A DNA stretch of 64,000 nucleotides from Tetradesmus obliquus (Eukaryota > Chlorophyta > Chlorophyceae > Sphaeropleales > Scenedesmaceae). The DNA lies in NCBI GenBank assembly GCA_030272155.1, contig CP126191.1, positions 10,252,501-10,316,500 on the forward strand. The letters are read 5' to 3'. The position numbers and the translations under genes are program-made. The notes under the pieces are model-generated. The model was not told the DNA's origin, made no database searches, and saw only the letters and a list, made by a program, of their open reading frames with translations. This document shows, in pieces, positions 29,533 to 41,096 of the stretch; position 1 is the stretch's first letter, and each line of letters opens with the position of its first letter.

Positions 29533-31725
29533 TCAAGCAATGTGCGCATTCACCTCCGCACAGGAGGGGCGACCAGCATCCTTACTCTTCTCCATGCTTG
29601 GCACATCAACCACAGCATGCTGCTGCTGCTGCTGCTGCTCCTGCTGCTGCTGTAGCTTGCCTTCCTGCTGCTTAGCATCCTGCCTGTCCCACCACACTGG
29701 CCATGCCACGAACAGCACCACCCAAGCAACCACAACCACCACCGGCAGCAGCAGCAGCGCAGAGCGCGGCCCACATGCCAACACGTGTGGTGCCAAACCA
29801 ATCGTAACCTGCGCTGTCAGCATTGTCAGTGACCAGTAGTGCGACATAGACGGCAGCATGTTGCCACACAACAGCAGCACCATCGCTGCAACCAGGATGG
29901 GGTACACCACTGGCAGCAGCAGCGCCGAGTAGTCAAGCAAAGACGGGCTGTTTGTAATGCACAGCCCTTGCGCACCATACAGCGTCCACAAGGTGAGCGG
30001 CCCGCGGTTTGCCTTCCACTCCAGCAAGTTGCTCACCATGAATGATGTGTGGATGCCAAGCATGGATATGGATGACAAAAACAGCGGCTGCAGCAGCACC
30101 ATCAAGCCAACCAATGCAATGTACACGTGCCCTAGCCGCATGCGCACCACAGCAGATAAGCCGCGGCAGCTTAGCTTCCCCTGGCCCATCGACATCATCT
30201 TGCTGAAGCTACCAAACCCTCCGCCGCTGCCGCTGCCGCTGCCGGGCACATCAGCTGCTGTCCGAGGTAGTGAACTGAAGCTGCTGCTGCTGTTTCTGCT
30301 TGCAAACTTCGACAGGGCGCGGCTCTTCATGCTTGGTACGCTGCGCAGGTGCTGCTCAAACAGCACCGTCCCCACTCTGCTGTCTAGCTCCAGCAGAAAG
30401 ATCAGCGCAGCAGCATCCAAGATGATCTGCACGATGTCTGTGTTTGTCCTGAGGAAGGTCAGATCAATGCCAGATAGCAGCACCAGCAGCCCAATTAGGT
30501 GCTGGCACAGCGGCGCTGCAAGCACTAGCATGCGCAGCACAGGTGTGAGGATGCGGCTCCACCTGCCATAGCACACTGCTTGCAGGCCCTTGCCTGCTGC
30601 GCTGCAGGTGCTGAAGGACTCCCCAAGGTAGAAGCGCGGCAGGATCTGGATGCAGGCTGCTGCTGTGATGCTGAGGTTGACGGCTTTCCGGATCTCTTCG
30701 AGCGCATACACAGCCAGTGCAAAGATGACCAGCATGTTGACAACTGCCAGAGGCATCTCTACGCTTGAAACCACTGTGCGCCAGCTGCCGTCGTGGGCCG
30801 TGTGTGGGTATGTAATCGGCGTCCGGTGCATGGAGCTGATGACGCCAAACCACAGCAGCACCACAATGCCCAGCTGCATGAGGAAGGTCACAATCATGCC
30901 CAGCACTGCCTGTGCCAGCTGCCATGGTGTAGATGCCCGGAAAGTGCTGTAGACGAGGTAGGCATACACATCTGTCTGGCCGCCAGGCATCGCCAAGCTA
31001 TCCACCATTAGTAGAGGATCCAGCATGCTGTTGCTGCCGAGCGCGCCGCTGCTGCTGCGCCGGCTGCTGCTGCTGCCAAAGCCCGCATAGCACCCCGCGC
31101 GCTGCTCTGCGCAGCTGCAGCTGCAGCTGCTGCAGTAACCGGCTGGGATCCTGCCGCTCAAGCTGCCTGCGCTGCACAGCATGTCTGCCAGGCACACGCG
31201 CTTCATGCTGTAGTTGGCAGAGTCTGCCCGCTGCATGCTGCGGCTGCTGCTGTGGCTGTCTGCGCCGCTGCTTGCAGGACTGCTGCTGCGGCTTTCTAGG
31301 CTGCTGCGCCTGTTGATGGAGCTGCTGCTGCTGCTGGAGCTGCCATGCTCTTGAGGGGTTCCATGTGTGAGGTCCTGCATCAGCCTGCTGGTACGTGCAC
31401 CTGCAGAGACTGCGAGGCCGTCCTGCTGAGCTGCTGCATCGCCACCTCCCGCATGTGCTGCTGTTGGATGTGTTGCTGCTGCTGTTGGTGCGCCCGGCTC
31501 AAACCTCCACGCATTTTCAGTCGTTCCCGAGTATATTGGCATTGCAATTGCGGCGCTGCAGGATAATTCGCTGCCAGACATGCCTCTGCCCACGCCCGCA
31601 TGCACGTCCGCGCCTGCTGATGTCTCATGTGGCGTGGCCTCCACAGACCGCCTATGATGCATATTGAGTATTAGTTGTTGTTTATTTCTCTTCAGCTCAT
31701 CTCTTCCACGCTGCAACACACTCAT
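29533..31725 (-). CDS. Multi-pass membrane protein of unknown function, intronless
   Basis: One open frame of 730 residues from the ATG at 31725. Residues 1-250 are polar, Ser-rich and low-complexity, probably disordered. Hydrophobic segments suitable as membrane helices lie near residues 271-297, 324-344, 392-418, 431-447, 533-557, 598-621, 630-650 and 655-679. A Gly/Ser-rich loop lies at about 480-520. The tail is Gln-rich (poly-Gln from a CTG/CAG tract) and ends PSCAEVNAHIA. A charged motif follows one helix (FLLELDSRVGTVLFEQHL). I recognise no named channel or transporter family. The lack of introns over 2.2 kb stands out beside the 8- to 20-exon neighbours. Membrane location is well supported; the function is not. 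Confidence 0.75.
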   Translation of the reverse strand: MSVLQRGRDELKRNKQQLILNMHHRRSVEATPHETSAGADVHAGVGRGMSGSELSCSAAIAMPIYSGTTENAWRFEPGAPTAAATHPTAAHAGGGDAAAQQDGLAVSAGARTSRLMQDLTHGTPQEHGSSSSSSSSINRRSSLESRSSSPASSGADSHSSSRSMQRADSANYSMKRVCLADMLCSAGSLSGRIPAGYCSSCSCSCAEQRAGCYAGFGSSSSRRSSSGALGSNSMLDPLLMVDSLAMPGGQTDVYAYLVYSTFRASTPWQLAQAVLGMIVTFLMQLGIVVLLWFGVISSMHRTPITYPHTAHDGSWRTVVSSVEMPLAVVNMLVIFALAVYALEEIRKAVNLSITAAACIQILPRFYLGESFSTCSAAGKGLQAVCYGRWSRILTPVLRMLVLAAPLCQHLIGLLVLLSGIDLTFLRTNTDIVQIILDAAALIFLLELDSRVGTVLFEQHLRSVPSMKSRALSKFASRNSSSSFSSLPRTAADVPGSGSGSGGGFGSFSKMMSMGQGKLSCRGLSAVVRMRLGHVYIALVGLMVLLQPLFLSSISMLGIHTSFMVSNLLEWKANRGPLTLWTLYGAQGLCITNSPSLLDYSALLLPVVYPILVAAMVLLLCGNMLPSMSHYWSLTMLTAQVTIGLAPHVLACGPRSALLLLPVVVVVAWVVLFVAWPVWWDRQDAKQQEGKLQQQQEQQQQQQHAVVDVPSMEKSKDAGRPSCAEVNAHIA

Positions 31726-33033
31726 ACCACAGTGCTCCGGCTTCGCGCCACTTGCTGTGCATTGGTGCTACGCAACCATGAAACGATTTCACATTATACT
31801 TTTTTGAGGTAGGTTATCTGTGCAAGATCGTGCTCAGGCTGTTTCTTGTCTTGCAGTTGGCGTCATAAAATGAGTGTGATCCCCGTGCGCTGTGACAGGG
31901 ACGCCCGACACACCAGCGCAGTACTCAGCTATATGCTAACATTAAATATGTTGAAGATACGTTCTGTTGAACAGGTGCTGGTCGTGCCACCACTTGTGAT
32001 GTTGACTCGCTGTACAAGCGCAGCACTGAGTCACCCACCATGTTGGACATTTGTTGCTAGCAACAGCAGCTGCTCTAGCAACACGACGAAACTACGTTTC
32101 AGTTGCTTGTTGTGCATGGTGCCGTATTATTTTGTTGAGGCTCTGTTAGTCGCAAGTGCCTGCCTGCAGAACAAGTTGGTTGGGCGTGCACCCTGACAAA
32201 GGGGCCCCACCACCTTAGAAACGAAGTGCTGACCCTGGGCTGCGGGCGCACAGCAGCACACTCAGTGCTATTATTTAACACTGCAGGATCTCCCAGAGGG
32301 AGGTGTACGCCCCGTTTGGACCCTAGGGTGCAGGTGGGCAGGTAGGGGGTGTGGAACCCAGTGGCGTCGCCCTGGCCACACACCTCCTCACCAGCATCAA
32401 CATACCCAGGAGCTGCAGAGCAGCCTGGGCAGCCAATCCCTCACTCACACAGGGAGCTGTAAGCAAGCAGACAAACAAGTGCTAGCAGACATCCACCTGC
32501 GGTGCTGCAGCTGGCCAGCATGTGCTGCTGCGCAAAAGTACAAGGCATTCAAGCCAGGCACCCCACCTGCAGCGCCAATTACAGGTAACCTTTTGTCACC
32601 ACGGCTGGATTCGTGCTATATTCAAGCTGGAGATCACCTATTCTTAGAACGCGATGCTCGGTGTTGTTTCTTATCATCGGTGTCCTCGTGTGCATGCAAC
32701 ACATGCAGTGCTGCGGCCCGCCACATGCTGGTTCACAGCAGTCTCCACACCATGACTTGCCAGGCCAGCCTGGAAGCCCTGAGAATGGGACTTGACACTG
32801 GACAACTACCATAACAAGTATTTCAAGGTTAGCTCAGGAATTTGTGCCACAAATAGCCGCGCCGAGTGCTGTAAACAGCAGCTGTCACCTACTCTCGCGG
32901 CCCACCCGCTCGTCCAAGGTAACGTGTTCCGCGGGGATGTCTCTCGCCGGAGCGGTTCCCTCACTCGACTACACCAATGTAGCTATCTTACAAACACATA
33001 GGACACCTTCTGAAAAAGACACCAACAATAAGA
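31726..33033. other. Intergenic region without a supported gene
   Basis: Contains the promoter of the membrane protein gene (start 31725, minus). The segment 32190-32460 is more GC-rich and unlike its surroundings and could be a repeat remnant, but no terminal repeats or coding content were seen. Confidence 0.4.
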
Positions 33034-34282
33034 TCAAGTTTGGAGCGCACCTTGACAGCACTTGGGTGGACCAACATTGCTAGAACTACGACTGTGCACC
33101 GCCATGTCATGGCCTGGCGAGAGCCGCATCACTGCAGCGATTTCCTGCATGATACTTTTGGCGTATTGCTTTACAACTTCCACAGCAGCTCCGGTCGCAA
33201 GATTGCAAGCAGCAGGTCTGATCAGCATTTCATCCGCTGCTGCTGCTGGGGGTGCTGGAGCTGCACAGCCCAGCACAGCATTGTCCCTAGCCACACTGCA
33301 TGATGATAGGGAGTGGCTAAGCAGCACCGGTCCCCCTTGCTTCCTGCACCGCCAGGCCCCAGCGCACCATCAGGCAGAGGCAGGAGCAGCAGCAGCTGCT
33401 TACATCCTGATAAACGCACTTCTGCAAAGATCAGCTGTGCTCAAGGCGGCAGGAGGGGTGCAAACCCACCAGACCTCGATGCATGTGCAGCAAGCAAACA
33501 CGGATCAGCTTGCAGCAGCACAACCAGGCAGTTATCCTGCTCCAAGGCTGCGGCCAGGTCCTCATGACTGGTACCTGCACCTTGGACAACCATCATCAAC
33601 TGATCCATCTTGGCAGGTTGCCCCAGCACCAGCAGCCAGCACCCCGCCACCAGCAGTAGCAGCTGCTGCTGCAGCAGCAGCAGCAGCGGCAGCAGGAGCA
33701 GGAGCAAACACAGCCGCATATTTTCCAGGAAGGACAACAGCTGCAGCTGCCTCCCTGGCAGCTACACGCCCATGGCTTATCATGAGCAGACCCCGCTCAA
33801 CAGAAGGCAAGCAGTTGCTGCTAGCAGGCGCCTGCTGCAAACGCTGCGCGGCGCAAGGCCAGGGCCAGCAGTTCAGCTTTCGCGCACTGTATGACAGCGG
33901 AAGGGCTGTCACTGGTGCTCATGGCAGCAGAAACGCATATGGTGAGCGATTTGCTGAACACGCTGCTGGAACAACTTGCTGCAATGTGCTTGGCCACGGC
34001 TGCCCAAGGGATACACATGTAGCGTTCATGGTCGACCAGCCCTCTGCAGTGTCGCTGCACGCTATATCTACTGCTGCTACTGCTCTTTATATGCTGCCTG
34101 CCCAAAGATTGCCTCGATATTGCCTGTAATGTGATGTAATGCCTCACCTGCAGCTGCAGAATCCTGACGCCGCTGCTGCTGCCGCCAACAGGCTGCCCGC
34201 CGCTGCCACCAACATGCGTATTCTGTGCATCGCTCGCAAACACACCATGTTGTAAGTCCACCTGAACGACAGAGTGCTGCAT
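33034..34282 (-). other. Possible unresolved minus-strand gene
   Basis: Protein-like minus-strand segments include HGVFASDAQNTHVGGSGGQP (about 34235-34150, followed by a good donor CTGCAG|GTGAGG), KMDQLMMVVQGAG plus EDLAAALEQDNCLVVLLQAD (about 33610-33490), and EVVKQYAKSIMQEIAAVMRL (about 33190-33120). No family recognised, and phases between segments were not resolved. A 355-residue plus-strand ORF (33062-34129) overlaps the same interval but is Ala-rich and less convincing. Treat as a candidate only. Confidence 0.25.
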
Positions 34283-35387
34283 GCAAGCTCAACACCGCCT
34301 GTTGCTGTCTGCTGCACTGCAGGCGCTGCTCCCCAACCGGAGAGTGTTTTTGTGCTGGCCACCCACCCAGCTGACTTGGAACCATTATATGAGCGTGTTG
34401 CAGTGCACCTGTGTGGGGTCAGCAGCTGCAGGTGCAGCAGCTGCCAGCCGATGCAGCCCTGTGCGCAGCTGCTGCAGTGGCCCGCCAGCTGAAATGGCAG
34501 GCTGCAGGGGCTATTGCTATTTGACTGCAACACAGCAGGCTTTGCACTTGGCCTGCAGGCTATAGCTCAACAGCAGCAAAGGCTCTTCACATCAAGCGTG
34601 GGAGTCACACCAGCCGCATGGGGCACGTGTTTGGGTTGTTGTTGTTCAGGCTTTGGTTGAACATGTTTGTAACAAGTTGCGGCTGGACAAAGAGCAATTG
34701 TAGCTGTGCATAAGTGTGCTTGGCAGGCGCAACAGTGTGTGTGCAGTGCATCCATACTGCTAGTCCTGCTGCGCGTACTGCAATGGGTGCTTACCACCAC
34801 ACCGTGACAGTGTGGGTGCACTTGATCAGCAGCATGGTGTTGCAGCATTGGGAATGATTAATTTCTTAACACATGCGTATCTCACGGTTTGATTCTTCAC
34901 CAGGACGGCTGATTCAAGCTGCAATGGCTCAGCAGATAGCGTCTTGCTGGAGGCAGCACACACAGCTGGGATAGCCTGCTGGTACAGCCATCCACTGTGC
35001 TTGCATGCCTGCCCTCTGCTTACGATTGCAAGCCTTTAAATCGGTTCGATACAATAACAGTTTGGCGCTACGCGTGTGGGTGGTGGGCATCAGCTGTTGA
35101 CAAACGCCGGACCTCATGTTATGTGGCACTGGTGTATCGCATGAACTGGGCCGAGCCTGAAGCGTTGCAAGCCGTGACATGTGGCTCCATTCGTTACGCT
35201 GACAATGTGATACGAGACGGCTTGTTACAAGCTAGGAGCATCGTAGGCTTGCACGGCGTACACCTGTATGCAAGTGCAGCACCCTTTCAGCCTTCAAACA
35301 TATACACCAAACATATTACTCAAATTTGAATTGTTCTGTGGCTCGAACTGACGTGATCACGGACGAGGGCTATGCTGCTGATGTGCA
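34283..35387. other. Upstream region of the Mg2+ transporter gene
   Basis: No supported gene. Short frames on plus near 34274-34492 (SVFVLATHPADLEPLYERV) look protein-like but have no partner exons. Should contain the promoter for the gene at 35388. Confidence 0.35.
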
Positions 35388-36291
35388 ATGAGCCTGAGTT
35401 CCAAGGGACGTGCGCTTGGCCACATTGCGCAGAAGTACTCTAATCTATCAAACTGGATTGCTGAACGACCTGGTGCACCTACTAGCTTAAGCTCTGTGCT
35501 GGGCACTTCAGGCTGCCCACACCCACTTGAGCAGCAGCAAGGGCAGCTAGGAAAGCATGTGCATAACCTACAGCAGCACCAGCAGCATGACAACGCTGTA
35601 GAACCTGTACTTGACCACCAGCAGCAATGGGCGTGGAGCACAGTACAACAGCTACAGCAGCAAGGCAACAGTTGGCCTGGCCAGCCACTGCTGTTGCTGC
35701 AGCAGCAGCATGCACATGCAGCAGCAGGGTGCAGCGGCCCTGTGCAAGCATGCAGCAGCATTGGCAACCGCGGCTTCACCACAAGCAGCAGCAGCAGCGG
35801 CCGAAGCAGCAGCAGCAGGACGGGCAACCCACCAAGCAGCAGCAGCAGCACCCCAGCCAGCCAGCCTGTCAGCGCCAGCTGCGACGTGCCTCCAGACCAC
35901 TGGCTCAACCAGCGCGCGCCACTTGGCCTCAACACCAGTAGCAGCAGCACTAGCAGCGGCAGCAGCAGCAGCGGCAGCGACAACCCCGGCACCAGCACTG
36001 ACGCCAGCAGTAGCAGTAGCAGCAGCAGGGGCGTCGCCATACCTAGCATCTTTGACAGCAGCAGCAGCAGCAGCAGTGGTGACGGCGGCCCTGCGCGATG
36101 GAAGATTCCCCCTGGCCACATTTCAGGGGGCAGTTTGAGGCCGGAGGAGTTCCGGGAGCCTGGCCAGGTGCTGTCATCTTTTTACCAGGAGGGCATGCAC
36201 GGCGGGCTGGGGCGCAAGTTCAGGCGCAAGGTGCCGCTGTTTCAGGTGAGCCGGGAGGGTGGGGTGAGGGGTGAAAGTTGTGCTGCTGCAG

Positions 36292-36353
<62 letters not shown>

Positions 36354-37307
36354 GTGGCAGCAGCAGGCGGCGGGTTAGACGTGCTACCATTGCAGCTGAC
36401 AAGTTCAGGCGCAAGGTGCCGCTGTTCTAGGTGAGGTGTGAGGGTGGGGTGAGAGATGGCAGTTGTGCTGGTTCTGCAGCGGCAGCAGCAACAGCAGTGG
36501 ACAGGGGTTGCAAGGTGCCGCTGTTCCAGGTGAGGCGGGAGGGTGGGGTGAGGGGTGCTGTGCGGCACTTGTAATGCAGCAGCAGCAGTGGTCAGCGGCT
36601 ATCGCGTGGTGCAGGTCTATGTCCTGCCGCGGCGCAAGTAGATGTCCAGCAGCGCCATCCTGCTGCCTATTCATTCATGCAGCCGTTGCAAGAGCATCAG
36701 TGCAGCAGCAGCACCAGCAGCCGACCAGCAGCAGCAGCAGCAGCAGCTGGGGTGCCTATGCTGTTTCACCACCTGTCCCTCCGTCATCCGCACTGCCAGC
36801 ACTCCCACCAGTAACCTTGCTTGTCACGTGCCGCATCACTGCCCAACATGTGCGTTAATGTTTCATCACACTCAGGTTGTGGAGTTCTACGCCAACGGCA
36901 CAGCCGTGGAGGAGTACAGGCCCTGCACGCCGCAGCAGCTGGGGCTGCACCCGCGCGACGTGGTGCTGTTTGCACCCATCAGCAGGCTGGCGGCACCACA
37001 GGTGCGTGTGCTATGTGTGCAGCAATGGCTAAGCTTGCGGGAAGGTGCCAGCGGTTGAGCACTTGAAGTGACAACATGAGTATGATTCTCCCAGCAGTTG
37101 CAGATGCGTGCGGAGCACATGCAACATGCATGAGAAATGTTGCGGAAACAAGCCATGAGGCAGCCAACCAAGGGCTTGCGCTCAGCAGCAGTGTCACCGC
37201 CGCAGAGTGTACACAGACGCCTTCACTGCTGTCAACAGCATACGTCAAGCCGCTTATGCTGCAGTGGTGCGTGTGTGCAGAGCACCTGACAGCACTCGCA
37301 ATTGCCC

Positions 37308-37347
<40 letters not shown>

Positions 37348-40300
37348 AGCGTGCCACCATTGTGGTGCATGACGGCAAGATCTTGGTTAAGACGGAGATC
37401 GTGAAGGCCATCATCACCGCTGACAAGGCGGTGCTCATCAAGGGCAGGTGGGACTGCTGGGGCAAGTGGCAGCAGCAGCAGGCAGGCATGCCTGATCATG
37501 CTTTGATGCTTTTGCTTCTGAATAGTATTGGTACAACGCTGCTTACTTGCAGCTGAATGCACACACAAGCACATGCCGATCTCACGTCCTGCAGATATCG
37601 ACAACCCTAAAGCTCACTTGCTCGCATGCTTTTGACATTGGCTGCTGCGCAGGCGCGAAGCAGACACTCAGAAGCTGTCTCAGAACATCCTGGCAGCCAA
37701 CGACCAGCGCTTGATGTCGATCCACCTTGCAGCACAGCAGCAGCAGCAGCAGGAGGCTGCGCGCAGCGCACACACCCCGCTGTCGGCAATGGGCTGCGGC
37801 AAAGCAGCATCAGCAGCAGACCTCATTCGGGCAGCAGATGCTGCACATGGTGTGGGGCCAGCTGGCGGCAGCAGGGGTGCAGCAAAAGGTAGCTGGAGCC
37901 CATTAGAGGCTGAGGGCTTTGGCGGCAGCAGCAGCAGCAGGAGCGAGGCGCTGGCGCGCAACGTGGGCGGGGACTTGAAGGATGTGCCGTTTGAGATGCT
38001 GGTGCTGGAGGTGCTGCTGGACGCGACCACAGGTGCGGTGCTGCTGCTGCTGCTGCTGCTGGTGGTAAAGTGGAGCTGCACTATTGTGTTATGCTGCCAC
38101 TGTGTGGTGTGTAGTAGTGGTGCTCAAGTGCATCGGTGTGAGAGCAGCGCTGATGCGTACCTGTGTCCCCATACTTTTCTTCTGCATATCCCTGCGGGGC
38201 CTGCGAGCGGAGGACTTCTACACCAGGGGGCAGCACATGCACTGGCTGCTGCACTTACTGCCACACCACCTGCTGCTGCTGCTGCTGCCGGAGAGTACTT
38301 CTACACCAAGGTGCAGCACTTGCACTGGATGCCTCTTGAAACAGCCAGGGTTCGATTGCCAACATGCTGCTGCTGCTGCTGCTGCTGCAGAGTACTTCTA
38401 CACCAAGGTGCAGCACCTGCACTGGATGCTGGAGTCCATAGCTGCAGACATACGGCAGCCCAGCCAGCCGCAGGGCGCTATGGACAAGGCGCACCAGCTC
38501 ATACCCATTCAGAAGTTCCTCACGGGGCTCAAGAGTGATGTCAAGGAGACATCTGCGGCCGTCAAGGCGGTGAGGCGCTGCTGCTGTGCGTCGTGACGAG
38601 CCCCTGCTGCTGCTTGTGGTGGTGGTGGTGATTGGCAGGCTGCGCAGCAATGTCACTTGTTGCTTGCAGCGGAGGTGCTGTCTGCTGGCCTCGGCATGCT
38701 GCCAGTAAACGCAGCGCTTCATGCTCCATCCGCAGGCCACGCATAACAGCACCTGCTTTACACCAAATGCATGCTCATTTGTTGTGGTGCTGTATGTTGC
38801 TGCATTCTTGGCTTGCCTCATCTTGCGCTGAGCCCTGCGACCTGCACCTTGCTGCTGCTGCTGCCGCTGCCTGCTGCCAGGCGCTGGGCCACAACGAGAC
38901 GCTGCAGGAGCTGTGCCTGTCGTGGCACAAGCAGCAGCAGCAGCGCGCGGTGTGGGTGTCCTCGGAGCTGGCGCGGCAGAGGTGCGGCGAGGTTTGAAGC
39001 GCTGAACAGACATGACAAATGTTGCAGTGTGTTATGCTGGCGTGCATTTTTTTTGGCATGTACACCGTGCTGTGGAGGAGGGCTGTGAGCTGCATTGACC
39101 TTCATGCTGCATTCACTGCTGCAACAGCATCTTTGTAATCCTGCCTTGCCATCAAATGCGCAGGGCGCGTGCTGTGGTCGAGGGCTACGAGCTGGACTGT
39201 TGCAGCCTATGCTGCATTCACTGCTGCTGCATCTGCTGCTGCAATGGCATTTGCTTCAATCTCCCCTGCCTGCAACCCTGCCTCTTGATATGCCTGCAGG
39301 GCGCGTGCCGTGGAGGAGGGCTACGAGCTGGACGAGGTGGACCCCGCGGCCGCCTACAGCGTCATCTACGGACACACACGGCCCCAGCGCACCAACGGCC
39401 CGGTGAGGAGCCACTTGGGTCACAGCAGCACGGGCAATTAGTCCTGGCTGTGGCCTTTCATGTCACTGCAGTGATCAGCGCTGTTGTCAGCTGTTACTGG
39501 TCATTGTGCAGCGGGGCAGACGCGAGTCAGGCTGCCAGCACAACAGCTGCAGCAGCTGCTTGTGGCGCATTGTGCAAGCGTCATCTACGGCCACACACGG
39601 CTCCAGCGCACCAGCAGTCTGGTGAGGCGTCACATGAGTCAATCAGCAGGGCATAGATTCTTGCACTGCAGCCATTCATGCCACTAGGTTGATCAGTGCT
39701 GTGTCAGCTGTCATTAGTCAGCATGCAGCTGCAGCACCTGTGGCTGAGTGGTATGCCCGATGACTGGTGTGGGGACGGACTGCACCAGGCATGCAGCCGA
39801 TGCTCCTCCTGCGCTGCCACCATTGTTGTTCTGCTGCTACTGTCATGCAGTCTGCTGGCCCGCTGCAGCACGTGCGCATGCTGACGGAGATGCTGGAGAG
39901 CTACGAGCGCGAGATCCAGTCACTGGAGGGCTCCATCAACGAGGCCGAAGAAGACTTGGACAATACGCGGTGAGTGGTGGGCTCAAGGGTTTTGGTGGTG
40001 TGTCGTGTCCAAAGCCTGGAGGGCAGCGTCAACGAGGCTGAGGAGGACCTGGACAACACGAGGTGAGTGGTGAGGCGTCATGCATTGGGGTTGGGCACTT
40101 GCTGTGTTGTGCTTGGGCTGAACCCTGAACAGCTCAATGGCAGCGTCAGCAAGGTGGGGGAAGACTTGGACAAGAAACAGAGGGAGGTTTGGGAGTGGGG
40201 GTGGGAGGGCTACGGGGCTGCAGAGCTGTGCTTGAATTGGGGGCTGCTGGGTCGGCAGCACTGCTAGCAGCTAGATGGAAGCTGGAGGCAGGGGCTACCT

Positions 40301-41059
40301 GGCAGGTTTGGATAAGCAATGGTAGCTGGCGCTTGATTGATGTGACTACTGGTCACACTGGTTGCAGCTGCAGTAGCGAGCAGCAAGCATTATGATGTGC
40401 TTGCTTGCATGCACTATCCATTGCTGGGCAGTCTGGTGGCACGGCCTGACTGCCGCTGCGCTGTGTGCGTCGTGCTGTGCTGTGCAGGTCTCTGTGGCAC
40501 ATGCAGCTGGACAGCAGCCGCAACCACATCATCATGGTCAACCTGTGGCTGTCCATGCTCAACATCAGCGTCATGGCAAGCACCATCTTCCCAGCATACT
40601 TCGGTGAGTGTGTTGTATACTTGCGATCATGCTCAGGCCCCGTGTGCAGGGCATAGATGCTTAGCTGTCTAGCCAGCTGCGTCATGGCAAGCACCATCTT
40701 CCATGCCCACTTCGGTGGGTGTAGTGCCACTTTCAGTCATGCCCAGGCCCCTTGCGCAGGGTGATGCTTAGCTGTGAGCATGCATGTGTGCTCCTAGCCA
40801 TACGCTGAGCGTGCGATGCAGAAAATGCACATGCGCAGCATGTGAGCCAGCCGCCTGCCTACGTAGCGTACATTCGCCCCATACAACTCCAGCATCTGCA
40901 GTGTGCGCAGATGTGAGCTACGCACTCAGTTGCGCTGTCAAACAATGTTCTGTTTGCTTGCATTGACTGATGTTTGTCGCCTCTGCCCCTTCCTGCCTGC
41001 AGGCATGAACCTGGAGAGCCCGCTGCCTGCCGAGGACTCCTTCTACTTCTTCACGGTGA

Positions 41060-41096
<37 letters not shown>

